The notes beneath the pieces were generated by a model. That model saw nothing but the letters and a program-made list of their open reading frames with translations. It searched no databases and was not told the DNA's origin. Shown piece by piece: positions 10,311 through 23,095 of a stretch of DNA of 64,000 nt. Positions within the stretch are counted from its first letter, which is position 1, and each line of letters begins with the position of its first letter. This DNA comes from Lactifluus volemus. Lineage: Eukaryota > Basidiomycota > Agaricomycetes > Russulales > Russulaceae. Location: positions 62,001-126,000 of the forward strand of contig WTXI01000025.1 of NCBI GenBank assembly GCA_022376515.1, read 5' to 3'. Both the position numbers and the translations under genes were made by a program.

Positions 10311-11711
10311 TCAGAGTAAGCACAAACGGCAATGAGATGGAGCGCATACCTCGACCGTCCTCCGCATACCCTCCTCAAGGCCAACCTGAGGCTCGTAACC
10401 CAGCACTCTGCGGGCTTTTTCAATGTTATGCCACCGATGGGCGCACGTAAACGTGACGCGGAAGCGCGTAAAAGTTGGCTCGTGCCCAGACAGCCAGCCC
10501 CACCACTCTGACAAGGTCGCGAGTGCTAGGCCAACGGACTTGGGCAACACAAACGGGTTGCGCGCGGGATACGTGTCGGGGGCAAGCATGCGCCACAGCC
10601 GCCGAGGAAAGTCCCAAAAATAGATCGGCTCGCCGTTGGTGATGAAGAAGACTTGGCCGGCGACCTGGAGCGGATCCGCACCGGTACGTTTGAGTGCCGG
10701 CTTGGAAAGCTGGTCAAAACGAGAGCGGACTACGGGACGCTCGGGCTTGTAAGGACCTTCGAAAGCGGCGAGGATCGCGTCGGCCCCCTCGGGAGGCTGG
10801 ACGCATGGGCCCAGTGGCCGTGCGGAAGAAGTGGGTACGCGATGATGGCCAGTGGTCAGGTCGATGGATGGAAGTGCACTGTCTAATGCCTGTGAGACCA
10901 TGTCTGGGGTGCCGGGTTGAGGCGGGATGAGCTTGTCCGCAGCGAGGATGTGGGCATAAGCAACGTTGTCGACGTAAGTCCAATCAAAGAGGTTGGTGTT
11001 ATCTCCAATTTGGAAATGAGAGCGGCCTTCTTTAAGGACCTTCGCAAAGCCAGGCACTGCCTGTCGGTCCCCTGGGCTATTTTTTTTTTTGGCACGAAGT
11101 CAGGATGTTATGAACTGCCGAAAATGTGACCACTTACCCGAAAATGCCTGCGGGACGAAGGGCGACAGTCAACAGACCATCAACTCCGTTGGCCTCGAGG
11201 ACAAGCTCTTCGGCCTTTGCCTTGGATTCATTGTAGGCATCCAACGGCTTGTCCGGGAGAGGGAGACGCTCGTCGACGTCAATGAGGTCCTGGCCATTGA
11301 AGACTATACCTGCAGAGCTGGTGTAGACGAGTTTTGAAATTTTGTTTTGCTTGGCCGCAGCAATGACGGCCCTGGTACCATCCACATTCACTCTCCAGTA
11401 CAGGGCTGGGTCTTGGAGACCAGCAATTGGTGAAGCTGTGTGAATGATGCAAGTTGCACCACTCTGAGAGAAGAGTGAGTCAAGACATGTTTTTGGTGGA
11501 AGAATGAGGGCACCTTTTTGAGAGCGTCAGAAACCTGGGCCTGATCGCTGATATCACCCGAGTAAAAGGGAGTGTCGTGGTATCGCTGAACGATATCAAA
11601 GACTGCTACTGGATCACCGCGTGCGACTAAAGCTTCAACGATATGACGACCGAGAAAACCGCTGCCACCGATGACCAAGAAAGAGTCAAAATTGGTCGTT
11701 GTCGTTGACAT
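10311..11711 (-). CDS. ERG26: Sterol-4-alpha-carboxylate 3-dehydrogenase-like, 3-beta-HSD/SDR family
   Basis: It is an NAD(P)-dependent dehydrogenase of the 3-beta-hydroxysteroid type; ERG26 acts in C4-demethylation in ergosterol synthesis at the ER. The start MSTTTTNFDSF leads to the Rossmann motif VIGGSGFLGRHIVEAL. After an intron at about 11466-11515 come CIIHTASP, NVDGTRAVIAAA and LVYTSSAGIVFNGQD, and the catalytic YNESK. A further intron precedes VPGFAKVLKEG and FDWTYVDNVAYAHILAA. The C-terminal part has VFFITNGEPIYFWDF and a hydrophobic segment near LGLATLSEWWGW, as in Erg26. An in-frame ATG at 11741 exists; I chose the one directly before the conserved core. The last residues (after RRTVEV) may be an unspliced intron. 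Other 3-beta-HSD family roles are possible. Confidence 0.8.
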
Positions 11712-11856
11712 TGTTCGGTTCAGCAAAGTCGTCTCATTCATTCATTTCATTTTTTATTTATTTCTCGTTTAAGTATCGATCGACACGATCACGTGATTGA
11801 AATGAATCTGGAAATTTGGCCAAGAAATTCACTCTCTTTTGGATTAAACCACGCAG

Positions 11857-13223
11857 ATGCAGACCTTCACTCGAGAGCAGAAACAACAACTCATCGCAAA
11901 CTTGGACATCGAAGGTCTCTTTTTCTCCTTTTCCTCATATTCAAACATTGTCTGATATTCTTTCACAGTCACACATCGGACTCGCCAGCTCGAATCATGG
12001 CTCGCAGATACACTGGCCGCCTTTCGCAACCGCCATGAGCGTCAACTAGCATATATCCCCATCTGGTTCGAGGGTTGACAATGGCAGAGTTTAGCGACAA
12101 GTATGATGGTGACGTCCAGGCTGCTCTCAGAGGGATCCAGAAAGAACGGCTCGCCGTCGACGTTGCTCCCTTAGATCGGAACGCCATGAAGCGAAAGTGG
12201 GCACCAGCGCCTGAGGAGGAATCCGAGGTCCGAACAGAAGACCTCGGTAAGAACTCGGACAACAACAACCATCCTAGGGCTCCGAAAAATCGTGAGTAAT
12301 CTGTCGTCGTTCTCCTGGAGTGTCAGGTTTGTTTAATCAGACACGTCTCAACAAGCTCGTATCGCTCCTCCTTCACCCCAGAAGAAGCTACCACTTCCTC
12401 CACCACCTAACGCCGCTCCCTCCCGCATTCACGTCCCAAAGACGCCAGGGACCGCCGTACGTTACTTTTCTTATTTCTTGCTATTGGTAGAGAGAGTAGC
12501 GCTCAACCTGGAACCCCAAAGTCTCGTATCCAGGGATTTTCTGCCGCACCATCACCGAGCCCGCGCAAACTCGCCCGCATACCCTCGAATAACATCTCCC
12601 GCCCAGCTTCCCCCGCCAAACCCACCGCGGCCTCGCTCGCCCGCCAAGTCGTCCGCATACCTTCGACCTCGACGTTTAAACCGGCGATACCCAAGACTCC
12701 CGCGTACCCGCCGCGCTGGCCGCGCAAGGACGAAAGCATGCTGAGTATCAACGGTTCGCCGTTAGCGAATCCGTTCGAGCTCGGTCTGGAATGGCTCGCG
12801 GAAGGCGGTGACACCGTGGAAGGGGATGGGTCTAGCAAGCCGGTGCTCAGGCGCACAGCTAGTAATATCGTGATCCGCCGTGACCCTTCCTTCGTCGTGG
12901 CTAATAACACGTCTGGCGCGCTTAACCAGCACCAGCACCAGCAGCACCGGACCGGACGTTCACGGAGTAACTCCCAGTCGCAGCCCCACTCCGATTCCCG
13001 TCCACCAGCAGGTGGAATCGCCGCGTCGAATTCGGCGGGTCACATGGCTGCGCGAGTCGCCGTGCCCACCCGTGACGGCCATCTGCTCGAGTTTGATCCA
13101 CTGCTCACTTCTCCTGGCGCCCTCGACATGCTCGAGGGGATCACGGACAGCGCAAAAAAGCAGGCAAAGGAAGACATGTCAAAGTTGGTGCAGGCTGCAG
13201 TAGCAAAATGGACCGTCAAGTGA
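11857..13223 (+). CDS. Borealin-like chromosomal passenger complex subunit
   Basis: Borealin/Nbl1 binds Survivin and INCENP and helps place Aurora B on centromeres. The start MQTFTREQKQQLIANLDIE splices into VTHRTRQLESWLADTLAAF and then IPIWFEGLTMAEFSDKYDGD, which is the Nbl1/Borealin N-terminal helical domain. The middle is basic, Ser/Pro-rich and probably disordered, with repeated KTP and SPR/SPA-type sites that could be CDK or Aurora targets (inference). The C-terminus, VAVPTRDGHLLEFDPLLTSP followed by ALDMLEGITDSAKKQAK, looks like the conserved Borealin tail. It has four or so exons. The gene converges on POP1, with 163 bp between the two stop codons. Length and layout suit a full animal-like Borealin rather than the short yeast Nbl1. 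Confidence 0.75.
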
Positions 13224-13386
13224 CTTCGTATGCTGTTCTTTACATTCTTCGGACGATCGATTCTTGCCCTACATCTGTTGCTCTCATCTGTATTTATTCA
13301 CACACAGAACCTCCCTTACTTTCCCCACATTCGTTCTCTTCTCTCACAGCCCAGTCTCAATTTGTATCTCATCCTGTAATAGATGA

Positions 13387-16300
13387 TCACTCCAAGAAAT
13401 CGACGTGCGCTGCCCGACAAACTGTCCCATCTCGGTTTCTGACTTTGACCAACCAATCGTTTCCTTGTCGTAGTCTGCACCCATAAAGATTACAAACAAA
13501 TGAAACCTCATGAATGTGAACTTGCCTGTGGGCCTGTTCCCGTATCTCGAGGAACCTGACGAGGGATATCGCCCCGATGGCATATCCCTTTCCACGGGAC
13601 AGAGAATAGTTTCCACTCGTGACAAAGCCAATGACGGCGTTTTCGGATGGTACAACTTTGGATAGCTGTAAAAAAAAAAGAAAGTGCGACGTGTTCAAAT
13701 TTGAAAGAGAAAAAAGGCGCGGCCGAAACATAACTGACCTCGGTCGCATCCGGGGGTTCCTCACCTACTTCATATCCACCAAGTCCCTGCTGCGCATGCG
13801 CGTTTGCCCACGCGCGGGCTTCCTGATCTTCGAGCGCGTATATGAATGCCATATCATCCGCCACGCCTCGTCCGCAGGGAGTCACGCGTACGTGCACCAG
13901 CGCACCCTGCAACAACGCGTTGGCATCCGTGGTCGCGTCCAAGGGCGGGAGCTCGCGCTTGCGTCGCAGGGCGTTGATCTCGGAAAGCAGACCCGAAGCA
14001 GGACCGAGTAACCGCGCTATATTCTCGACGATCGCGCGTGTACCGGGGCCGTGCAAGAGCCAAGGGCGGACCACGGATGAAGATTCGGGCTCGGGTTGGG
14101 TTTCTTCTTCGCGTTGAGTCGGCACCATGTCTGCATCGCTCCCATAGTCTGTTCCGGTGTCCGTTCGGGACGCAGGGTCTAACCCAAGCGCAACGCGCCA
14201 AGCGGACTTCCAGGGATTCAGCGTACTCAGTTTTTCCCAGCTCACACGTTTCGCAGGCGGCTTTTTCATCCACCGCTCCTTGTCGTCGGCTGCACGGGCT
14301 ACAGCAAATTCTTCATACGCTTTACATGTAGGGAAGTCTCTTGGGAAGTACGCTGCGCCTGCCTCGAACGCTTGGTGCGCACGCTCACGCTGTCCACCTA
14401 CGCGTGTGCCAGTGTAAATGAGGTTTGTCAAGAAGGGCATGCCCCAACCCTTCGGGACAATGAGTGTCCAACCATGGAGATTAGGATCTGAATTCGTTGC
14501 ACGCTGAGAGAACGACTGGGCAGGTAGCGAGCTGGATGACATAGCCGATGATATAGACTTTACAGATCGCTGGACGAGCAGGACAGGGATGCGGTTATCT
14601 GGAGGAGTGGGTTTTAGATGTGTTCCAGGGACAGGGTTTTGTGCCTTGCGAGCATCAATCTCTTTTTTTTTAAACCTCGGGACTTTGAGAGTATCTCGAA
14701 CACTCTGGTCCCAGATGTCACTCTGAGCCAAGGAGGCTGTGGGAAAACATTCCCAAGGTTTACGGATGGTTGGCAGCTCTTCCTTCTCTATCCGAACCCT
14801 CGCATTTTTCGGAGGAAAACTGTTTGGGTGTTACTTCGTCAGATTAAAAACCCACAAAGAACGGGGTGTCGCACTTCAAACGAGGGTCCAGAACGGTGAA
14901 GCCAATGACCATGTTACTTGGTATGGAACCCGTGTTTTGCAGGTCAGACAAGGAAGACCAGTACTAGACGAGACGTTTAGTTTGTGAGATAGACCTCTTG
15001 GTTTGTTTCACCTTTCTAAATTCGTCTTTTTGGTTGGCAATTGTCGGCGTCAATGCACCATGGATGACTTGACTGGACTTTGGACCCGTGATCTCAAAGA
15101 CGTTGATCGAGTCGCGGAGGTCAACGACTTCCACAGAGTAAGAATTCTGTGTATACAAGGGGGATTTTTTCATATTATCAAGAGTCAACGATACTGCCTC
15201 CTTGAGTGCAGAGAAAACTAGTGAAAATATGGCCGGATGACATCGGATCCAGATCGTCCTGGCAGCCTCGTCAGGCAATTCTAGCTGAGGTTCCGACACT
15301 TCTCCTTCCATGAGATGAGCATCGCGGAAAAAAAAAGTTGATAAATCTCACTATTTCCCTTCTTTTCCCGCTCACGCTTCTGATTACGCCTGGGTTTGGA
15401 TGCAGTAGGAGAGGCGTCTGTAGGTTGGGGTGTATGGGATCCCGTGGCCGTTGCCTTCCAAATGATGAATATTGGTCCAATGCACCCAAACGGGTACGAC
15501 CCAGCTTCGTAGATAGCTGTTTCCCAGCCTCTTATACCACTCAAAAACCTGGATTTTATTAGCGTGACCATCTCTTGTATTTAACAAGCTCCAAACCTTT
15601 TGGAAGCTGGTCCCGCTCCACTAGGATCACAACAAATCTCCAGCGTGCGACTCAGGATCAATTGTGCCCCCCTCAGTTCAATGAGACCATAGTATGAAGC
15701 GTCATGGAGTATAGAGCCATGGACAGAAGCGCGATGAGATGGCCTAAAGGACTTTTCTGTGGGTTTTATTGCCTGATTAGAGTTGTCAGTTGCTGAGAAG
15801 GGATATTAGTAGTAATATCGCACCAATCGATAACCCCACATATTTGCCATGTGCATTCGTTTGGCATGCCATACATGTGTCTCAAGCCATTTCTTATCCT
15901 CTGAATGATAAATACCCAATATCGAGTAGGAGTACGTAGAGCTTACTTTGTCTCCGCGCAAATGCATCAGTACGGAGTTCACGTCTATCCTTTCCGCGCT
16001 TCGGAAGCGATCTCCCAAGAATTTTTCGACGTAAATGACCCATCTCCAAGTACATTTGTAAGTGCGAATATCATGCGCGTATACACGGAATCATCGCTCA
16101 CTTCTGCACGCGACTTTTGGCGAAGGCGGTGAGGCACACGTCGCACGTTGTGACTAGCCGCACGGCGGCGCAAATGACGTGGAAGCTCTTGCCAAGCCCG
16201 ATGCGTTGAACCAGCCCTGTTCAACTGGGGTAAGGAATTGGCAGAATACGGAAAAGTTTATGTACTTTGCATTCTTCATAGCTTGCTGCATTGCCCTTAA

Positions 16301-16573
16301 TTCGAAAGATCGGGACTGACATGTACATTTAGTACCTGCCTCGTAGTGTAATATATTGAACCTACCTCGACAAACTTCTCAACATCGATGGAATCCGGCA
16401 GTCCTGTTTGGTCATGAGTCTAAGACTCTGAACACGGCCACACCCTACTGACCATCAGAGTTGGAAGGCCGACTTGATGCACTTGTTTCCTGAACGAAAA
16501 TAGAACGAGCTATTTTAAGCCTTTTATTCTGACGACCTGCATTCCCTGGAGGAAGGGCACGCTTTGGAGGCAT
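13387..16573 (-). CDS. POP1: Ribonuclease P/MRP protein subunit POP1
   Basis: POP1 is the large protein of RNase P and RNase MRP, needed for tRNA 5' processing and rRNA maturation in the nucleus and nucleolus. The start MPPKRALPPGNAGRQNKRLK is followed by small exons with SFELRAMQQAMKNA. The POP1 N-terminal domain follows: LPRHLRRRAASHNVRRVP (about 16190-16130), then KKWLETHVWHAKRMHM and WGYRL (about 15900-15830) and GSILHDASYYGLIELRGAQL. Next come TIWIRCHPAIF, VEVVDLRDSINVFEITGP and MVIGFTVLDPRL. The POPLD part is GWTLIVPKGWGMPFLTNLIY with GGQRERAHQAFEAG. The C-terminus holds NAVIGFVTSGNYSLSRGKG and NDWLVKVRNRDGTVCRAAHV. About ten introns interrupt it. The order and completeness of motifs make the call secure; individual exon edges in 15.2-16.5 kb are approximate. 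Confidence 0.9.
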
Positions 16574-16680
16574 TTTGGAGGCAGAAAGGGTCAATCGCGC
16601 GCGTCGCGGTGTGACGTACTACACGTGCTGAGAAAGCGTTTCTAAAGAAAGACCGAATTGTTCCCTTCTTCAGAGTTGCG

Positions 16681-17426
16681 ATGGCCTCCATAGCAATACG
16701 TAGTTGCGCCCTACATGCCCCTCGCAGATCACAAAATAGGTTATTATCGTCAAGCTCTATACTCCATGAACAGACTCCCGCACATGTCGGCGTCGCCCCC
16801 AGTCCGAGGAAGCCCGTCGGAGGTATTCGCGGTGGGTGAGCCTCAAGAATATTCTTTCACTCTTCCTACCATTCACATACTATCGCGTGTTAGAGTCATC
16901 GGGTTTCTCTTTGGGTTCTCCCTCGCATCTTCCTTCGCCGCGTATAGGCTATTGGATGAATATAAGCAGGCGTCAGTTACGTTGCAGGCCAGCGTAGAGG
17001 AGCTCCAACAAAGCACGGAAAAAGTCTGTCAATATCTTTGCTCCTATTGAACGCCTCTTATCTTCTCGTAGGTCTCTGCGCATGTTCGACGCATAGAGGC
17101 TGTTGAGAAGGACTTGAAAGCCCTCGCTAATTCTTCTGCAAGTAAGGATGACCTCTCGCGGCTACGTGCTGAGGTCAAGAAGATATACGATGGCCTACAC
17201 ATAGGTGAACCCTCTTCCCTAGTCGCTCATTTAATGTCTGAATACCCCCCTGCAAGAATTCCTCGACCTCCGGACATTTGTATGGGGATTGCGTAAGTCT
17301 TCGTTGTACGTTCCCGACTGTAGGGCTCACCCTCATCGCTGCCTTCCTGATTCTACAGAGCAAGATGTTCATACCATCATAGGAAGGGAAGGGACAAATG
17401 TGAAACCCCCAGCCGAGCGTATCTGA
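16681..17426 (+). CDS. Small mitochondrial coiled-coil membrane protein, unknown function
   Basis: The first 25 residues (MASIAIRSCALHAPRRSQNR) are rich in Arg, Ser and Ala with no acids, a likely mitochondrial presequence. One probable membrane helix follows (VIGFLFGFSLASSFAAYRLL, about 16890-16945), then a predicted coiled coil through LQASVEELQQSTEK, VSAHVRRIEAVEKDLKAL and LSRLRAEVKKIYDGL. Splices at about 16834, 17023, 17204 and 17294 preserve the frame, and the last exon ends GTNVKPPAERI-stop. I recall similar hypothetical proteins in Agaricomycetes but no function. It is divergent from POP1 with 107 bp between the two start codons, so they likely share a promoter region. Confidence 0.6.
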
Positions 17427-19157
17427 ATTTGTCTGCCAGGCAGGTTATGTCCTGTGTCGTTTGGCTAAATAGATTCGCATACTTTCTTCCCCGGTTACTG
17501 GTACATGGAACGTCGGCTTCCCGTTGGCATAGATCATATTCCTGTGCAGTGCCCTCAGAATTTTTCACAATCCATTTGGCCTGTGATCTGTCCTCCTTTC
17601 GAGTGTCAAATTGATCAAACGTCTGCAAAATATGGCTACAAGGTAGGATAGACGGATCCGCTGACGAACACATCAAGCTGCGGGATTCATTGATGGCATT
17701 TCGACTCGATGAAATGGGGCGCTAGTGTATTATGTACATCCCTGAATGGTGAGAAGACAACAAGCATGTCTTGGCAAACCCATCTTTTACAGCTTATCAA
17801 CAGCGTGTTTTTCACCGACCAGTGCGCACCCCCTCCAAACCACTCTGTACCGCAAGGTGGTTTTCTGTTTCTTCACGGACATGTCGACGGACAGTAACCT
17901 AAATTAGGCAGTATACGTGGCAATATGGAACCTCGCCCAATCAAGGCCACATTACCTTCCGTAATGCATCATGTTGCTTTACGCCTGTCTGCTTCAAAAT
18001 TAATAGTATGCTTAATAGCATGTTCAGGTTATGCCCACGGTGATACCGCTTGGATTACCATGCACACCATTTCATCACACTCCACGTGGACGCGACGCGA
18101 ATTCAAATTAACTCCTAAAAAAAACTTTACATTCGTGTAATATGGGTTTACGGTGAGACCACTTCACCCATGGCTCCCGCCGTCGAAGCCGTCATTCGTA
18201 ACGCACTGCGCCCAGCTGCGCCGCTTGCGGTGCGTCTCCCATCCACAGCAAAGACGCCCTCAAGTCGGACAGGTTTGGTGATTTCTCCGTGGGTATTTTA
18301 AGCGATTATGCCAAGAAGGCAGTCAGACGACGTATACCCATTTCGAAACTGCGGCCATCGGCCGGAAAACGCGCCTCCATTAAGCTGGCGCGAGTAGAGT
18401 AGGGCATCGACAGCTGCATATAGGGAGAACCGTTTGCGCCTAGTACCCATCCCGTCATCCTTTACGACAGTGTGACTACCCGCGTCTATGGAGACCCAGT
18501 GTCCACCTGCAAGGCAACGCTCCAGGCGCCTTTGTTACGCATACCTGCCGGGATTCCTACATGTTCTTTCTATCGTCTCTAGTTACGCCTATCCCACGCG
18601 GTGTGCTTCTTCCGCGTGCGCCGGGAACTTTCAAATTCTTGACAAAAGTCTCGTGGAAAAAGAAGATTGCGACCTTCGACCGCCGACAGCCAGGACTACG
18701 TATTATTTTGAGACTTTTGTGAATCCAGCCGTCGCTGAGCTGGACTGCCCACTCTACGGATACCACAATAAACGCCATGGGCGCTGGTCTACCTTGCTAT
18801 GTAGCAAATGGGGACCGACGACGATTCCGTTCGGTCGGTACCCAAAGCATAAACGGGGAAGTGAAACTGTTCACGGATCTTCGGACGCTGTTTTACGTAT
18901 CTCCTCCTTCGCTTTTAAGTACATATCATATGGCATCGTGACTTTTCACTGATAGAAGAAGAATTAGGCGTTTACCCAGATTACATACTCTCTTTGTAAG
19001 GGTTGATACTTGACGTCTTGAAGTTTACTTGGCCCAAATATAAATATGTGAGCCCCAGAACTGGAGACATTTGGAGTCAGTTTCTCATCCCTAGTACCGA
19101 GCGTCTATGAAACATACTTCGACATTCTGACTACAGTACTTGTAGCCAGCAATTGAC
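17427..19157 (+). other. Gene-poor 1.7 kb with possible decayed coding
   Basis: No recognised gene was found. Some stretches look like old coding sequence on plus: an ATG at 18171 (MAPAVEAVIRNALRP), a frame with FGDFSVGILSDYAKKAV at about 18270-18330, and a mostly open frame at about 18435-18950 with one internal stop. I cannot assign any of them to a family. There are no terminal repeats or tandem arrays. Confidence 0.4.
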
Positions 19158-19755
19158 ATGTCTTTCGAGACAGAGCGGACTATCCTACGCCCATTCAAAC
19201 CCAGCGACACTGACCTCCTCCTGGACCTATATAACGATCCGGAAATCCGATCGCTGGCCTTCACCGACTACGTCGCTTCCCGGTTGGAAAAGTGGGTTAG
19301 AGAGATGGTCTCATCTCCGAAGAACTCCCCCTTTCTGGCGCTTGTAGAAGATAAAAAGACTGGGACTTTCATTGGCCACGTCAGCTTGATCACCATTGAC
19401 TCAAATGATCGCAGCTGCGCTTTTGGTATCGCCTTGAAGAGAGAGTGGTGGGGGAAGCGCATTGGTACCGAGGTTACACAGTGGCTTGTAAACCACGCAT
19501 TCAGCGAGCTAGCCGTGCATCGCATTGCACTAAAAGTGCTGGCAAACAACGACCGAGCACTTGGGGTGTACAGAAGAGTGTAAGAATTTTCCGAGAGTTT
19601 TAAAAATGTTATAGTTATTCAAGCCCCTGTTCTATAGCGGCTTTGTTGAGGAAGGCCGAGCCAGGAAATACAACTGGAATAATGGGAAGTGGTCAGACTT
19701 GATCTCGATGGCGATTCTAGATGAAGGATGGGACAGACGAACGGGATTGGACTAG
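19158..19755 (+). CDS. GNAT-family N-acetyltransferase (RimJ/RimL type)
   Basis: The start MSFETERTILRPFKPSDTDL is the standard opening of RimJ/RimL-type GNAT proteins. LALVEDKKTGTFIGHVSL forms the central strands. The acetyl-CoA motif A region is IALKREWWGKRIGTEVTQWL, and HRIALKVLANNDRALGVYRR is motif B with the typical N-x-x-A-x-x-x-Y. An intron at about 19580-19640 joins to GFVEEGRARKYNWNNGKWSD, and the gene ends at 19755. The length of about 180 residues is normal. The substrate is unknown; small molecules and protein N-termini are both possible. A paralogue with the same intron position lies at 23096-23767. Confidence 0.85.
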
Positions 19756-22040
19756 AAGCAGATTAGTCAGAGTAGAGAGCATATGTGGGTTATTTTGTCA
19801 GTGGGGGATCGATGAACTGTTTGTTGTCCTCGGGGCGCTCGAAATACTCACACAGGGTCGAGCTCCGGGCGATCTACATCCGCATTCAATGCCCTCTTCC
19901 TCGAGGTTCCTGATCCGCAGAATTGGATCCACCGCGAAAACGCCGCGATATCGGCAGACCACCATGAGTTCTCATTCCTTTTGGGCTATTACCCTTGAGT
20001 AGACGGTAACATGTGAGAGAGGTGAAATGCCTGAGACGCAGTTGCGGGACGGCCGTGACTGTACGCAGACAGCAGCTCCTAGAAACACCTCCGAGATGCC
20101 AACCAGTGGTGCATACAACCGGAACCGAAGAGAGAAGGAGGAATATCCACCATACGGGCACCTCCACTTCTGGAGGGCGGGTCGACAAGGCCGTGACATG
20201 TGCCAGTGAACGTTTAGATAGCCATCACGCAAAAAATAACCGCAATCCCGAATATCTGTCAGTACTACACAGTAGCGATTACGGCGTAAGCTTCAAAAAG
20301 TGTCGTAACTTACCTCGCGATTATGATTCCTCCGGCGCGTGTCTCTGCCGTCGGTACCACGTTTTCTGGTTTAGCAAAGCAGATCCACAGAGCCGAAAAA
20401 CACACGTAAGCGGTATTTGATAGGTCAAAAGCCACCACCGTCTTCCATTCCGGTCATACTACGACCGAGCGATCACCAGCCTGTGGCGGAAAGTCCGATC
20501 AAGTCGCGTGAGGTAGGCCACTGTTCTTGGTCGAATGTGCCTTTGCAGCGATTTGATCTTCGAACTTATGGCGTTAGGGGGTGGGCTTGATCGAGAGTTA
20601 AGTCCGTAGAGAAGGGAGCTAATGACCCACGCGAGCTCTGCTCACAGAAACATATTGCTAGAGAACCAACTGCGAAAGTCAGGTTTGTATCTAAGACATT
20701 CAGACAATATGAAATAGCCAAGACCTGGCTGAGAGAATCGGAGACCGTGACAAACCCGCCAGGATGGTGTATCGAGCATGAGGTGATGCCACTTTATTAC
20801 GGATGTGTCACGTACCCGTAAATCGACCCTGTATATCTAACAAGACCACAATTTTCACATGGCTCCCGTGCACGGCCGTCTGTCATGCCGGTGCTTAGTT
20901 GGCAATGAAAGGAAGGGCATGTACCCAGCTTACTCTGCTTGTACTATCTATGAAATCTCCTCCATGGCTGTGGCCTTGAGCAGCCTCATAGGTACGAACG
21001 ACGTCGACGTGTTGGGCACATGGTGTTGGGCGTGTCACCGGTTCTAATATGATGAAACGAGAATCATTCCACTGCCAGTGGCAAGTGACGCAGATAACAC
21101 GATCCTTTCTTACCTCCTGCATGCCATGATTCGGATTCCAGTTTCATGGTATACATTGATCACTGGCATATTGGTCCATTCGACATAGTTACCGCTTGCC
21201 AGTGAAGCAGATCCTGCGAACCGTTTATTTTCTGGAGAGGTTTGCTCATATCACTGTTCGTAACCTTGTCAGGTGGTATCTAGCATTCGGAAATTCCTAC
21301 AAAGTCCCTTCCCCAGTGTGCACCTGCAGACTAGACCCTCAGGGTGATCCTACTTAGTAAGACCCGGGCCGAACACAGAAGCGAATCGGATGCCATACCG
21401 TCCCCATGCCACTGGGCGCGCAAGTCAAAAGATGGGAGAGCGAAACCCTATTAGACCTAACTCAGGCTTCAGTAGGTTCAGTTGGGGTGCTTCAGTGGCT
21501 GTTCTGCGTTATGCTTTTCCGTGCTTCAAGTCTTCACGGCGAACCCGCTGAACCGCTGAATACGCGAGTCGACACCTCAGGCCGCTCGGAAGTTTATTGA
21601 GCGGGGACTGACTGCTTTTGGGAACGGCGATTCCGGATACTTTTCCTTTACTCTAAGCTCTTATGTACAGTATGTCCACCGAAACATTTATGGCTTTTCT
21701 CATGTGCCTGTAGCAGAGGATAGGGATGAGTTGTGCATTCGGATTCGGGTCGCCCGAGTCAATGGCCGAGGTGATAGCCTTGTCAAAGGCCAGCTGAGTT
21801 TGCTTGTGCGATAATTAAACCCCGCCCGTGGGTGTCCGAGCATTGATACCCTGATTCAGTTGTGGCCATCACGCTTTTCTGACCTTTCTGTGGCTTTGGT
21901 GTGTTCGGGCCCATATGAACTTGAATGTGGCAGGCACCACACATCGTATGTATATAGGGCCTCACAAGCAACTCGTTGCTACCTGCAACTACCTTTGACA
22001 TCCAATTCGCGTACGCGTACAATATCGATATCCTTCCATA
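19756..22040 (+). other. Gene-poor 2.3 kb, nothing recognised
   Basis: Only short overlapping open frames without family motifs occur on either strand. I found no terminal inverted repeats, tandem repeats, tRNA or rRNA signature. Part of it is presumably the upstream region of the homeobox gene. Confidence 0.4.
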
Positions 22041-22649
22041 ATGGTCAAGGTTCAATCTCGCAAAAAGACTGTCGTCGAGTCAGATCAAGACGTCATTCCT
22101 CAGGCTCAACTGACACAAAGCAAGCCGTTTTACTATCCAGAGACCCTCGCACGGTCTGTATGACAAAAAAGGAGCTGGACTACCTACTTGCCTCTTTCCA
22201 AGTCAATCGGTGGCCGAGACGGGATGAAAAGGAGCGGCTGGCGCGTCTCATTGGCAAGTGCGTGCCACACGACTTGCTCATCTCATAGTTCGAATATGAC
22301 GTTAATCCCCTTAAGGACATATGAGAAGGTGCATCATTGGTTCTCAAACCAGAGGCAGAAAACGGCACATGTAGAGAGAGCCAGGCCAAGCTCCGAGTCC
22401 CTTTCACCAGAAGCGCCTTCAACACGTACAAATCCGAGCATCAAGCGCGCAAGCATTTTACCTTCCACGATCAAATCAGAAACGTCACCAAGCCCCCCTC
22501 CAAACACCTTAATACGCGAGGATATGTCTGACACGTCGGATACATCCATCGAAGACGCACACCTCCTACTCTATTTTGCTGCCAGTGCAAGCGGGAGCGA
22601 CCTGAGCTCACGAAAATGTCTAATACCTTACCAGCCCTACTACCCCTGA
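22041..22649 (+). CDS. Homeodomain transcription factor, one apparent frame break
   Basis: The start MVKVQSRKKTVVESDQ is followed by a homeodomain: KELDYLLASFQVNRWP, EKERLARLIGK and, across an intron (about 22258-22316), TYEKVHHWFSNQRQK. Helix 3 has the invariant W, F, N and R that contact DNA. The region before the homeodomain (KPFYYPET) is in a different frame; adding one C to the CCC at 22144-22146 joins them as PETPRTVCMTKKEL. The tail is Ser/Thr/Pro-rich with PEAPSTRTNP and an acidic DTSDTSIED. Total length is only about 180 residues, short for a fungal homeobox factor. It is not a recognisable mating-type HD1/HD2 pair, since no partner gene lies near. The target genes are unknown. Confidence 0.75.
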
Positions 22650-23095
22650 ACCCGGCAGTCGTATCACGATAGTTACGATACCACGGTCCTTCGAGCCATA
22701 CCCTACTAGTACAATACTCGGCCGAGTGTCTATGTCATCCACCTTAGTTTAACACAACAAACATCACAAACTCTTGACGTTAAAGTCATGGATATCATGT
22801 ATAATGAATCACATCAAAGATACGGCATCACCAAGTTATGGAATAGACGCGTGGACTGAACCTGAAAAATGCGACCTGCCCTCAAAGAGAAGCAGACCGT
22901 GGCACGCTGCGACTGCGGCCGCAGCAAACTCGTGCCAGTGAAATGCGTGCCATTTCGGATCCAGCCCGTCGGTTCAATGAAATTTATTTTGTGGTTTCAT
23001 ACTCCCTTTGTGCAACGGTGAGGCACCCAAAGGCCCTTTAGTATAAAACGTCGGTTCCGGTGAGGCAGAGAGGTTCCTATCTTTTTCCCTACGAG

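Noticed and set aside
22041..22649. Mating-type homeodomain locus
   Set aside because: There is a single short homeodomain gene, no divergent HD1/HD2 partner and no mitochondrial intermediate peptidase neighbour.
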